NCBI GenBank assembly: GCA_018713215.1
Contig: DVFO01000010.1
Span: 1 to 38,350, forward strand
Direction: 5' to 3'
From: Enterenecus faecium
GTDB lineage: Bacteria > Bacillota > Clostridia > Oscillospirales > Oscillospiraceae
DNA length: 38,350 nucleotides
The number at the start of each line of letters is the position of its first letter. Positions within the stretch are counted from its first letter, which is position 1. This document shows positions 1-7,272 of this stretch, piece after piece. The position numbers and the translations under genes were made by a program. The notes beneath the pieces are model-generated. The model was not told the origin of the DNA. It was given only the letters and a program-made list of their open reading frames with translations, and did not search any database.

Positions 1-29
1 AATTCCAACCAGCGAGGAGGTTTGTAGAT

Positions 30-218
30 ATGGCCAAATGTGAGTTTTGTGGTAAGGGCGTGAACTTCGGCATCCAGGTTTCTCACTCCCACCGCCGCTC
101 CAACCGTCCCTGGAAGCCCAACGTCAAGCGCGTTAAGGCTGTGGTGGACGGCACCCCCAAGCACGTCTATGTGTGCACCCGCTGCCTCCGTTCCGGCAAG
201 GTCACCCGTGCTGTGTAA
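30..218 (+). CDS. rpmB: 50S ribosomal protein L28
   Basis: Small basic component of the large ribosomal subunit. The 62-residue protein has the usual length for L28 and starts with the family's MAKCEFCGKG segment. It carries two Cys pairs (CEFC near the N-terminus, CTRC near residue 50), as in zinc-binding L28 paralogues. The ATG has a strong site (GAGGAGG, ending at base 21). A terminator follows directly, so the gene is probably monocistronic. The identification is secure. Confidence 0.97.
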   Translation: MAKCEFCGKGVNFGIQVSHSHRRSNRPWKPNVKRVKAVVDGTPKHVYVCTRCLRSGKVTRAV

Positions 219-237
219 TTCCATACACTCATGACTC

Positions 238-270
238 AAAGCCCTGTACCGCATGGTACAGGGCTTTCGT
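238..270 (+). terminator. rpmB terminator
   Basis: A perfect 13-bp stem (238-250 with 255-267) with a GCAT loop. The arm ends in TTT followed by CGTCGTT. It lies 20 bases after the rpmB stop codon. Confidence 0.85.
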
Positions 271-288
271 CGTTGTATGGGCAATATG

Positions 289-567
289 TCAACGGGGATA
301 TTTCTGGAGCATCTCCGCTTTGAGCTTCTCCCAGGCTTCCACGACTTCGGGAGAGGTTCCAAAGAATTCGTTGTCCCGGCCCTGGGTGTAGGTCACGCCA
401 GACTCCCAGTCTCCCGTATATACCACCGGGACATTCTCGATGTGGTCATAGCAAAACACCGGGGACATAAAGTCCACCCAGCTGCCCTCTCCTGCACATC
501 CAGGAAGTTTTGAGGATACAAAACGGAGCCCGGAGAGATATTCCCATCTCTCCGGGCTCTGTTTCAT
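289..567 (-). CDS. Hypothetical protein, possible gene remnant
   Basis: A 92-codon frame with no family I recognise. From about base 515 down to 289 codon use looks truly coding (GC-rich third positions; many Trp, Tyr and acidic residues; ends AEMLQKYPR). The first ~17 codons, however, lie inside the hairpin that looks like the gpsA terminator, and the ATG at 567 has no good ribosome site. A shorter start is possible: an in-frame GTG with AGGAGAGG about 11 bases upstream, or the following ATG, would give about 60 residues. It is either a small gene with an internal start or the 3' end of a gene that lost its 5' part when the neighbouring gpsA boundary formed. Confidence 0.4.
   Translation of the reverse strand: MKQSPERWEYLSGLRFVSSKLPGCAGEGSWVDFMSPVFCYDHIENVPVVYTGDWESGVTYTQGRDNEFFGTSPEVVEAWEKLKAEMLQKYPR
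517..559 (-). terminator. gpsA operon terminator
   Basis: A perfect 14-bp stem (526-539 with 546-559) and 6-base loop. On the minus strand it is followed by CCGTTTTGTA. It lies 25 bases past the gpsA stop codon and ends the der-plsY-gpsA unit. Confidence 0.8.
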
Positions 568-583
568 TCCGTTATCTAAAGCT

Positions 584-1591
584 TTACAGCCAAATCTCTT
601 CCAGTTCCAGCTCCGAGCGGCGCTCCCGCACCATGAGCTGGCTCAGAATCACATGGGGGTCCTTGCCCTCATAGAGCACCTGATAGGCGCCCTCGGCGAT
701 GGGCATTTCCACCCCCATCTTATGGGCCAGTTGGCGGGCGGAGGCGGCGGCGTAGTAGCCCTCCACCACGGTGCCGTCCTTGCCACCCACGGCCTCGGCC
801 ACGGGCGTGCCCTTGCCGATGGCGATGCCCGCCCGGCAGTTACGGGAATGCATGGAGGTACAGGTAACGATGAGGTCGCCCAGGCCGGACAGCCCGGCGA
901 AGGTCTCCTTGTTGGCCCCCATGGCCACACCCAGGCGGGCCATCTCGGTGAGGGCCCGGGTCATGATGAGGGCCTTGGTGTTGTCTCCGTAGCCCATGCC
1001 CACACAACAGCCGGTACACAGGGCCACCACGTTTTTCAAGGCCGCCCCGATCTCCACCCCCAGAATGTCCGGGGAGGTGTACAGGCGCATATTGCGGTTC
1101 ATAAAGATGTCCTGGGCCAGCAGCGCCGCCTCTTTGTTCTCCGAGGCCACCACTACGCCTGTGGGCAGCCCACGGGCCACCTCTTCGGCGTGGGAGGGGC
1201 CGGAAAGCACCACCACAGGACAGTTGGGAATCTCCTCCTCAATGACCTGGTGGAGCAGCAGACAGCTGTCCTTCTCAATGCCCTTGGCCACGCTCACCAG
1301 CACAGTGCCCGCCTTGAGATAGGGGGCAATCTGCTTGGAGGTGGCACGCACGGCAAAGGAGGGGGTGGCCAGGACCACCACTTGGCTTTGGGTCAGGACG
1401 TTCAGGTCACAGGTCAGCTCCAGCTCCTGGGGCAGCTTCACCCCGGGGAGCACGGGATTCTCCCGGCTCTCCTGCATCTCTTGGCATTTCTCCGCCCGGC
1501 GGCACCACATGGACACCTGGTGCCCATTTTCCAGCAGCACCAGAGCCAGGGCCGTTCCCCAGCCACCGCTGCCTACCACGGTGATGTTCAT
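584..1591 (-). CDS. gpsA: Glycerol-3-phosphate dehydrogenase [NAD(P)+]
   Basis: Reduces dihydroxyacetone phosphate to sn-glycerol 3-phosphate, the backbone of phospholipids; cytoplasmic. The 335 residues match the family length. The N-terminus has the dinucleotide-binding Rossmann motif GSGGWGTALA (residues 7-16). The middle has the LSGPSHAEEVARGLPT block, followed by the catalytic-domain segment AALKNVVAL and GYGDNTKALIMTRALTEM, all typical of GpsA. The ATG overlaps the plsY stop codon by four bases (ATGA), implying translational coupling. The next enzyme in the pathway (PlsY) is the gene just upstream, so the operon makes and then acylates glycerol 3-phosphate. Confidence 0.96.
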   Translation of the reverse strand: MNITVVGSGGWGTALALVLLENGHQVSMWCRRAEKCQEMQESRENPVLPGVKLPQELELTCDLNVLTQSQVVVLATPSFAVRATSKQIAPYLKAGTVLVSVAKGIEKDSCLLLHQVIEEEIPNCPVVVLSGPSHAEEVARGLPTGVVVASENKEAALLAQDIFMNRNMRLYTSPDILGVEIGAALKNVVALCTGCCVGMGYGDNTKALIMTRALTEMARLGVAMGANKETFAGLSGLGDLIVTCTSMHSRNCRAGIAIGKGTPVAEAVGGKDGTVVEGYYAAASARQLAHKMGVEMPIAEGAYQVLYEGKDPHVILSQLMVRERRSELELEEIWL

Positions 1592-2457
1592 GCCTCACCC
1601 TCCTGAAGCTTCTTCTCTTCCTGATCCTCCGACACTTCCTCAGACGCTTCCTCCTGTGTGGGAGTTTCCTCCTGATCAGCGTTTTCTTCCTCAGCAGGTT
1701 CCTTCTCACCAGAAGTCTCAGGCTCTGCCTGTTCCTCCACTGGCTCCTCTATCTCTTCCGAGGGGACAGGCGCTTCCGGTTCCGCCTCCGCTTCCTTTTT
1801 CTTGTGCAGGGCGAACTTGGACTCGGTGCCCTTGGCGATGCGCACCATATTGCCCCGGTGTTTCCACAAAATCAGGCCGCCGATGATGACCGCCAGCACC
1901 GTGATGAGCTCATCCTGGTAGACAAACCAGGTGACAAAGGGGAAGGACAGTCCGGCCCAGCAGGAGCCCAGGGACACGTACCGGGTGGCAATGGCCAGGA
2001 TGAGGAATCCACCCCACACCACCAGGGCCACCCGCCAGTCCATCATCAGGGCGATGGTACCGCCGGACAGAATGCCCTTACCGCCCCGGAACTGGAAGGT
2101 CACGGGGAACATGTGGCCCAGCAGGCAAAAGAGGCCCGCCCAGTACTTGCTCAGGGTGATGAGCTCGGGAGAGATGGAGCCTGCAATCCACATGGCAAAC
2201 AGCACCGCCACCACGGCCTTCACGGCGTCCGAGAGGATGACCACCAGGGTCAAGGGGCCGCCGAAGGTGCGGTAGAAGTTGGTCAGACCTGCGTTTCCGC
2301 TGCCGTGGTTGCGCACGTCGTCCCGGAGGATGTACCGGGACACCACCACGGCCCCGTTGAAGCAGCCCAAAAAGTAGGCCAGCACTGCAATGCCCACCGC
2401 CGCCAGGGCCAGCCAGCCCCCGGACACATGGGCAGAGTCCAACACATAGTTCAGCAC
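1588..2457 (-). CDS. plsY: Glycerol-3-phosphate acyltransferase PlsY with acidic tail
   Basis: Membrane enzyme that transfers an acyl group from acyl-phosphate to glycerol 3-phosphate, giving lysophosphatidic acid. The first ~215 residues are a complete PlsY: several hydrophobic segments, the GSGNAGLTN motif (52-60), FRGGKG (123-128) and the HRGN motif (200-203). The start is GTG with a GGAGGAG site that lies inside the end of der. Residues 222-289 form an extra tail made almost entirely of Glu, Pro, Ala, Ser and Thr, after a Lys-rich KKK. Usual PlsY proteins are about 200-215 residues and lack it. The tail is probably disordered and cytoplasmic; its role is unknown. Confidence 0.93.
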   Translation of the reverse strand: MLNYVLDSAHVSGGWLALAAVGIAVLAYFLGCFNGAVVVSRYILRDDVRNHGSGNAGLTNFYRTFGGPLTLVVILSDAVKAVVAVLFAMWIAGSISPELITLSKYWAGLFCLLGHMFPVTFQFRGGKGILSGGTIALMMDWRVALVVWGGFLILAIATRYVSLGSCWAGLSFPFVTWFVYQDELITVLAVIIGGLILWKHRGNMVRIAKGTESKFALHKKKEAEAEPEAPVPSEEIEEPVEEQAEPETSGEKEPAEEENADQEETPTQEEASEEVSEDQEEKKLQEGEA

Positions 2458-2460
2458 GAC

Positions 2461-3789
2461 TTACTCCTCCTTATCACCCTTTTGCCGGATGGTGATGCGC
2501 ACCGGAGTGCCCACCAGTCCGAAGGTGGCACGAATTTGGTTCTCGATATAACGCTGATAGGAAAAGTGGAACAGCTTGGCATCGTTGCAGAAAATGACGA
2601 AGTGGGGAGGCTTGACGCCCACCTGGGTCATATAGTAGATCTTCAGGCGGCGGCCCTTGTCCGTGGGGGGCTGCACCCGGGTCTGGGCATCGGCCAGCAC
2701 CGAGTTGAGCACACCGGTGGGGATGCGCATGGTGGCCTGGTTGACCACGTTCTGGATGACCTGGAACAGGCGGTCCACCCGCTGGCCCGTCATGGCGGAG
2801 ATAAACAGGATGGGTGCGTAGGTCATATAGGACAGATCCCGGCGCACTTCTTCCTCCATGCGCTTCATGGTCTTGTCGTCCTTCTCAATGGCGTCCCACT
2901 TGTTGACCACGATGATACAGGCCTTGCCCGCCTCGTGAGCCAGGCCCGCCACCTTGGTGTCCTGCTCGGTGACACCCTCCTGGGCGTCAATCATAATGAG
3001 GCACACGTCGCTGCGCTCAATGGCCATGGTGGCCCGGAGCACCGAGAACTTCTCGATGCGGTCGTCCACCTTGGACTTCTTGCGCATACCGGCGGTGTCG
3101 ATGATGAGGTACTTGCCCGTCTCATTTTCAAAGTAGCTGTCCACGGCATCCCGGGTGGTACCCGCCACGTTGGAGACGATGACACGCTCCTGGCCCAGAA
3201 TCCGATTGGTGAGAGAGGACTTGCCCACGTTGGGCTTGCCGATGATGGCCACCTTCACCACATCGTCGTCCTCCTCTTCGTCCTCCTCGGGGGGGAAGTA
3301 GGACAGGCAGGCATCCAGCAGGTCGCCGGTGCCGTGGCCGTGAACGGCGGAGATGGGATAGGGGTCACCTAGCCCTAAGTTATAGAACTCGTAGATATCC
3401 GGGTTGGTGGGTCCGGTGGAGTCCATCTTGTTCACCGCCAGGATTACCGGCTTCTTGGAGCGCTGGAGCATACCAGCCACCTCCTGGTCGGCGGCGGTCA
3501 TGCCGGTGCGGATGTCGCAGACAAAGATGATCACCGTGGCCGACTCAATGGCAATCTCCGCCTGGAGACGCATAAAGGACAGAATCTCGTTGTCGGTGCC
3601 GGGCTCAATGCCGCCGGTATCCACCAGATCGAAGGTACGGCCCAGCCACTCGGCCTGGGCGTAGAGGCGGTCGCGGGTGACGCCGGGGGTGTCTTCCACA
3701 ATGGACAGGCGCTTTCCCGTCAGCTTATTAAACAGCATGGACTTACCCACGTTGGGGCGGCCCACAATGGCCACCAATGGTCTCGCCAT
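2461..3789 (-). CDS. der: Ribosome biogenesis GTPase Der
   Basis: Tandem GTPase required for maturation of the 50S subunit. The 442-residue protein has two G domains. The first carries GRPNVGKSM (10-18), DTGG and NKMD; the second carries GKPNVGKSS, DTAGM and NKWD. A C-terminal KH-like domain contains the typical KIYYMTQVGVKPPHFVIFCND stretch. An acidic EEDEEEDDD linker separates the G domains. ATG start with AAGGAGG upstream. It is the first gene of der-plsY-gpsA, with only three bases to the plsY start. Confidence 0.97.
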   Translation of the reverse strand: MARPLVAIVGRPNVGKSMLFNKLTGKRLSIVEDTPGVTRDRLYAQAEWLGRTFDLVDTGGIEPGTDNEILSFMRLQAEIAIESATVIIFVCDIRTGMTAADQEVAGMLQRSKKPVILAVNKMDSTGPTNPDIYEFYNLGLGDPYPISAVHGHGTGDLLDACLSYFPPEEDEEEDDDVVKVAIIGKPNVGKSSLTNRILGQERVIVSNVAGTTRDAVDSYFENETGKYLIIDTAGMRKKSKVDDRIEKFSVLRATMAIERSDVCLIMIDAQEGVTEQDTKVAGLAHEAGKACIIVVNKWDAIEKDDKTMKRMEEEVRRDLSYMTYAPILFISAMTGQRVDRLFQVIQNVVNQATMRIPTGVLNSVLADAQTRVQPPTDKGRRLKIYYMTQVGVKPPHFVIFCNDAKLFHFSYQRYIENQIRATFGLVGTPVRITIRQKGDKEE

Positions 3790-3823
3790 GAAAATCCCTC
3801 CTTACTCGAAAAGGTCAGATTAT

Positions 3824-3851
3824 TTTATATTGTTAAAAGTCAGTATATCAA
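3824..3851 (-). promoter_or_regulatory. Candidate der promoter
   Basis: On the minus strand, TTGATA-N16-TATAAA, ending about 35 bases before the der ATG in an AT-rich gap. It matches a sigma-A promoter but is not perfect; an overlapping TATACT could be an alternative -10. Confidence 0.5.
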
Positions 3852-3921
3852 ACTTCACAGACTATGAAAAGCAAATTTTGACAAAACCGGGCTTTTCAGC
3901 CCTTTCACCAGAAAAGTACGT

Positions 3922-3964
3922 AAAAGAGGCTGTCGCAAAGCGCACTTTGCAACAGCCTCTTTTT
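3922..3964 (-). terminator. rpmF terminator
   Basis: A long hairpin: outer arms AAAAGAGGCTGT (3922-3933) and its complement (3953-3964), with an inner GCAAAG/CTTTGC stem. It carries T-runs on both strands and lies 12 bases past the rpmF stop. Confidence 0.88.
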
Positions 3965-3976
3965 CATCACAGGCGA

Positions 3977-4156
3977 TCACTCGCTCACAGTAACCTCACG
4001 ACCATTGTAGGTCATGCAGTTCTTGCAGACGCGGTGAGGCAGGCGGACAGCACCGCACTTGGGGCAGGTGTTGACACCGGGAGTCTCCAGCTTCCACACG
4101 GAGCTGCGACGCTTGTTTCTGCGCTGCTTGGATACTTTACTCTTAGGGACGGCCAT
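3977..4156 (-). CDS. rpmF: 50S ribosomal protein L32
   Basis: Large-subunit ribosomal protein, 59 residues, beginning MAVPKSKVSKQRRNKRRS and ending NGREVTVSE. It has a four-Cys zinc site: CPKC (31-34) and CKNC (44-47). The start has a strong AAGGAGGTG site. It lies 47 bases downstream of the YceD/DUF177 gene, the classic bacterial yceD-rpmF pairing, and is followed by its own terminator. The length, basic N-terminus and zinc ribbon make the identification firm. Confidence 0.96.
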   Translation of the reverse strand: MAVPKSKVSKQRRNKRRSSVWKLETPGVNTCPKCGAVRLPHRVCKNCMTYNGREVTVSE

Positions 4157-4203
4157 TTTGACACCTCCTTATCGGTCAATGTCCGCAGACATAACATTAC
4201 AAA

Positions 4204-4707
4204 TCATCCGTCCTGACCCAACAGCTGGGCCAGCTTGGACAGACGGGGATCAATCTCCTTCTTGCAACGGCAAGGCTCATGGTTCAGGTCTGCACCGCAG
4301 CCCGGACACAGCCCCTTGCAGTCTGGAGAGCAGAGATTCTTCGTGTCCATATTCAGGAGGAACACGTCACCCAGCAACTCCTCCAGATCCAGCTGCATCT
4401 CCCCATCCAGCAAAATGATGTCATCATTTTCCTCGTCTTCCAATTCGGTAGCCAGCATGGACTCAAAGTCCACCGTCTTCTCCTTGGAAAAGGGTTGGGC
4501 GCAGCGGTCACAAATGAGGGACAGGGTGGTTGCCATGCTGGCCTGGAGCAACAGCACCCCCGCCATATTCCGCACTCTGCCTTCCACAGTGACAGGTTGG
4601 GATACAGGGTGGTCTCCGTTCCACTCCAGCTGAGTTAGGTCCATCTGGAAGGAAAACGGAAGGGTGGCGCCCGGCTGACGGGCAATTTGCTTCAAATCCA
4701 GTTTCAT
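4204..4707 (-). CDS. yceD: YceD family protein (DUF177)
   Basis: A 167-residue member of the YceD/DUF177 family, which is found next to rpmF in most bacteria and is linked to 23S rRNA accumulation. Visible features are the CDRC Cys pair in the middle (residues ~63-66, LSLICDRCAQPF), a long acidic stretch (ELEDEENDD) and a C-terminal CSPDCKGLCPGCGADLN zinc-ribbon-like segment. The ATG at 4707 is chosen because GAGGTG lies just upstream and because a perfect sigma-A promoter lies at 4738-4766, inside the longer open frame that reaches 4803. Transcribed with rpmF. Confidence 0.9.
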   Translation of the reverse strand: MKLDLKQIARQPGATLPFSFQMDLTQLEWNGDHPVSQPVTVEGRVRNMAGVLLLQASMATTLSLICDRCAQPFSKEKTVDFESMLATELEDEENDDIILLDGEMQLDLEELLGDVFLLNMDTKNLCSPDCKGLCPGCGADLNHEPCRCKKEIDPRLSKLAQLLGQDG

Positions 4708-4737
4708 CGGCACACCTCGCATAACGACACAAATGGT

Positions 4738-4766
4738 ATTATACTCAAGAGTCTCCCACTTGTCAA
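4738..4766 (-). promoter_or_regulatory. yceD-rpmF promoter (consensus sigma-A)
   Basis: On the minus strand, TTGACA-N17-TATAAT, a perfect consensus. The transcript should begin near 4731, about 24 bases before the ATG at 4707, which excludes the longer reading frame as the real start. Confidence 0.88.
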
Positions 4767-4854
4767 ATGGTTTCTTGATTTTTTCTCTCTTTTTTTTCAC
4801 CAAAAATCATGGTACACTGAAGGCAGTATCTTGACAGTCCAGGAGTGATGGTGA

Positions 4855-5841
4855 TTGAAGGAATTTACCATTGGAAAAAATGACGCCGGGCAGCGGCTGG
4901 ACCGCTGGCTGGCCAAGACCGTGCCCCTCCTCCCCGCCCCGTTGGCCCAGAAGTACATCCGCCTCAAGCGGGTCAAGCGCAACGGCAAGGGCTCCAAGCG
5001 GGACGTGCGCCTGGAAGTGGGGGACGTATTACAATTATACATCAACGACGAGTTTTTTCAAACCCCAAATCGGGAAAATGCGTTTCTCTCTGTGTTCAAG
5101 CCCCAGCTGGACATTGTCTATGAGGACGAACACATTCTCCTTTTAAACAAGCGCCCGGGTATGGTGGTACACCCCGATGACCAGGAGCGGGTGAATACCC
5201 TGCTGACCCACATCCAGGCCCACCTCTACCAGAAGAAGGAGTGGTCCCCCTACTGGGAGAACTCCTTTGCCCCCGCCCTTTGTAACCGCATTGACCGCAA
5301 CACCGGCGGGCTGGTCATCGCCGCCAAGACCGCCGAGGCCCTGCGCATCATGAACCAGAAGATCAAGGACCGGGAGCTCACCAAGCTGTACCTGTGTGTT
5401 ATCCGGGGAGAAATGCGCCCTCGGAAGGGCGAGTTGAAGGGCTTTATCCTCAAAGATGAGAACAAGGCCCAGGTGAAGGTGTACGACCACCCGGTCCCCG
5501 GGGGCAAGACCGCCCTTACCTTATATAATACCCTGGCAACCGAGGGTGGGCTGTCCCTGGTGGAATGCGATCTCATCACCGGGCGCACCCACCAGATCCG
5601 GGCCCAGTTCGCCGCCGCCGGGCACCCCCTGCTGGGGGACGGCAAGTATGGCCGGGAGCGGGACAACCGCCAATTTGGCCGCAGCTATCAGGCCCTGTAC
5701 TCCTACAAGCTGCGCTTTGAGTTTACCACCGACGGAGGTTGCCTTTCCCATCTCAACGGCATGGAGTGGACGGTGCGGGACATCGACTTCGTCCCCCAGT
5801 ATTTCCCCAAATTTTCCGCTCAATGGTCGCCCCAGGATTGA
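4855..5841 (+). CDS. RluA family pseudouridine synthase
   Basis: Converts uridine to pseudouridine in rRNA or tRNA. The 328 residues are an N-terminal S4 RNA-binding domain (about residues 12-65) and a catalytic domain. The catalytic Asp is D147 in CNRIDRNTGGLVIAAK, a variant of the usual HRLDxxTSG in which His is replaced by Asn. The RTHQIRAQFAAAGHPLLGDGKYG block confirms the RluA family. The start is TTG at 4855, nine bases after AGGAG; no ATG is available in this frame nearby. The target uridine cannot be told from the sequence (RluC/RluD-like). It stands alone, followed by a strong terminator. Confidence 0.9.
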   Translation: MKEFTIGKNDAGQRLDRWLAKTVPLLPAPLAQKYIRLKRVKRNGKGSKRDVRLEVGDVLQLYINDEFFQTPNRENAFLSVFKPQLDIVYEDEHILLLNKRPGMVVHPDDQERVNTLLTHIQAHLYQKKEWSPYWENSFAPALCNRIDRNTGGLVIAAKTAEALRIMNQKIKDRELTKLYLCVIRGEMRPRKGELKGFILKDENKAQVKVYDHPVPGGKTALTLYNTLATEGGLSLVECDLITGRTHQIRAQFAAAGHPLLGDGKYGRERDNRQFGRSYQALYSYKLRFEFTTDGGCLSHLNGMEWTVRDIDFVPQYFPKFSAQWSPQD

Positions 5842-5867
5842 GTTTCCACATCCCGCCATTCGCCCCC

Positions 5868-5898
5868 ACAGGCCGCCCCTTGGGCGGCCTGTTTTTTG
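5868..5898 (+). terminator. Terminator of the pseudouridine synthase gene
   Basis: An 11-bp perfect stem (5868-5878 with 5882-5892), a tight three-base loop and a run of six T. It lies 26 bases after the stop codon. Confidence 0.9.
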
Positions 5899-5932
5899 AC
5901 CGGAAATGGGGCTGTTTTTTTCAAAAAAATGA

Positions 5933-5961
5933 TTGACATTTCTCCATCGACATAATATAGT
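5933..5961 (+). promoter_or_regulatory. potABCD promoter
   Basis: TTGACA-N17-TATAGT, close to sigma-A consensus. The predicted start near 5968 leaves a leader of about 114 bases before potA. Confidence 0.8.
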
Positions 5962-5967
5962 GTAACT

Positions 5968-6069
5968 CGCTATCCGTGAAACCCCGGGCCCAAATTGGGC
6001 TGTCCGCTGGAGGGCACTGGCCGGGACAAATACCGAGGGAGCTGACATTTTAGAAACAACCATAGAAAT
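5968..6069 (+). promoter_or_regulatory. Long, possibly structured potA leader
   Basis: Untranslated leader between the promoter and the potA ribosome site. A three-way junction can be drawn by eye: CCCGG (5983-5987) with CCGGG (6021-6025), enclosing GCCC/GGGC (5988-6000) and GTCC/GGGC (6002-6015). CTCG (5966-5969) can also pair with CGAG (6034-6037). No intrinsic terminator is visible, so control, if any, would act on translation or RNA stability. I do not recognise a known riboswitch class. Confidence 0.35.
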
Positions 6070-6081
6070 GAGGGAGGACAC

Positions 6082-7272
6082 ATGTCCAAGGAGCTGATCC
6101 GCCTGAAAGACTGCGTCATGGCCTACGACGATGGCGTGGTATTGGACCACATCAACCTGTATATCAATGATAAAGAGTTCCTCACGCTGCTGGGTCCCAG
6201 TGGGTGCGGCAAGACAACCACGCTTCGTATCATCGGCGGGTTTCTTACGCCTACCTCTGGGGATGTTTTATTTGACGGCGTGAGGATTAATCATGTCCCG
6301 CCCCATAAGCGGGAGGTGAATACCGTATTCCAGAAATACGCCCTGTTTCCCCACCTGAATGTGTATGAAAACGTGGCCTTTGGCCTGCGTCTGGGCAAAA
6401 CCGTCACCAATGTGGTGAACGGAAAGTCTACCGCCAAGAAGGTGAAAATTCCCGAAAAGGAGATTCACCAGCGGGTGATGGAAATGCTGGAGATCGTCAA
6501 CCTTAGGGGCTTTGAAAAGCGCTCCATCTCCGCCCTCTCCGGCGGTCAACAGCAGCGTGTGGCCATCGCCCGGGCCCTGGTCAACCAGCCCAAGGTGCTG
6601 CTGTTGGACGAGCCTCTGGGCGCTTTGGACATGCGCCTGCGCAAGGATATGCAAAACGAGCTCAAGCGCATCCAGCAGGAGATGGGCATCACCTTCATCT
6701 ACGTCACCCACGACCAGGAGGAGGCCCTGGCCATGAGCGACACGGTGGTGGTCATGGACGGCGGCCGCATCCAGCAGATCGGCACCCCGGAGGACATCTA
6801 CAACGAGCCCAAAAACGCCTTTGTGGCCGACTTCATCGGGGAGTCCAACATCATCGACGGCATCATGCGGGCCGACGAGGTGGTGGAGATCTTCAACCGG
6901 AAGTTCCGCTGCCTGGACAAGGGCTTTGACAAGGACGAGCCGGTGGACGTGGTCATCCGCCCCGAGGACGTGGACATTGTGGCAGAGAACCAGGGCCAGC
7001 TCAAGGGCACCGTCACCTCTGTGACCTTCAAGGGGGTCCACTACGACACCATCGTGGACTTCTATGGCTTCAAGTGGCTCATTCAGACCACCGAATACCA
7101 TCCCGTGGGCTCTGTCATCGGCATCCACCTGGACCCCGACTGCATCCACGTGATGAAAAAGAGCGAGTACTCCGGCATGTTTGGAGACTACTCCTCCTAC
7201 TCCGAGGAATACGAAGAGATCGGCGATGCGGACTATGAGCCCGAGGAGGAGGAAAACGGGCATGAAGAATAA
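6082..7272 (+). CDS. potA: Spermidine/putrescine ABC transporter, ATP-binding protein
   Basis: ATPase subunit that powers polyamine import. The 396 residues include Walker A GPSGCGKTTT (about 39-48), the Q-loop in VFQKYALFPH, signature LSGGQQQR, Walker B LLLDEP followed by LGALD, and the switch His in YVTHDQEEA. A TOBE-type regulatory domain follows (VVIRPEDVDI region). There is an extra Lys-rich stretch of about 20 residues after GLRLGK, between Q-loop and signature, and an acidic C-terminal tail (YEPEEEENGHEE). ATG with GGGAGG upstream. First gene of potABCD; its last 11 bases overlap potB. Confidence 0.95.
   Translation: MSKELIRLKDCVMAYDDGVVLDHINLYINDKEFLTLLGPSGCGKTTTLRIIGGFLTPTSGDVLFDGVRINHVPPHKREVNTVFQKYALFPHLNVYENVAFGLRLGKTVTNVVNGKSTAKKVKIPEKEIHQRVMEMLEIVNLRGFEKRSISALSGGQQQRVAIARALVNQPKVLLLDEPLGALDMRLRKDMQNELKRIQQEMGITFIYVTHDQEEALAMSDTVVVMDGGRIQQIGTPEDIYNEPKNAFVADFIGESNIIDGIMRADEVVEIFNRKFRCLDKGFDKDEPVDVVIRPEDVDIVAENQGQLKGTVTSVTFKGVHYDTIVDFYGFKWLIQTTEYHPVGSVIGIHLDPDCIHVMKKSEYSGMFGDYSSYSEEYEEIGDADYEPEEEENGHEE

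Noticed and set aside
1804..3372. A 522-codon open frame on the plus strand
   Set aside because: It is antisense to plsY and der, both certain genes; His/Gly/Val-rich with no motif.
3888..3906. A second small hairpin (GGGCT/AGCCC) between rpmF and der
   Set aside because: Five base pairs only, next to a much stronger terminator; too weak to call.
4708..4803. N-terminal extension of the YceD protein to 199 residues
   Set aside because: A perfect TTGACA-N17-TATAAT promoter lies inside this stretch, and GAGGTG points to the ATG at 4707.
5962..6069. ykkC/guanidine-family riboswitch before potA
   Set aside because: Only the 3' block is similar by eye; the conserved 5' block of that class is absent. 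Kept as an unassigned leader.
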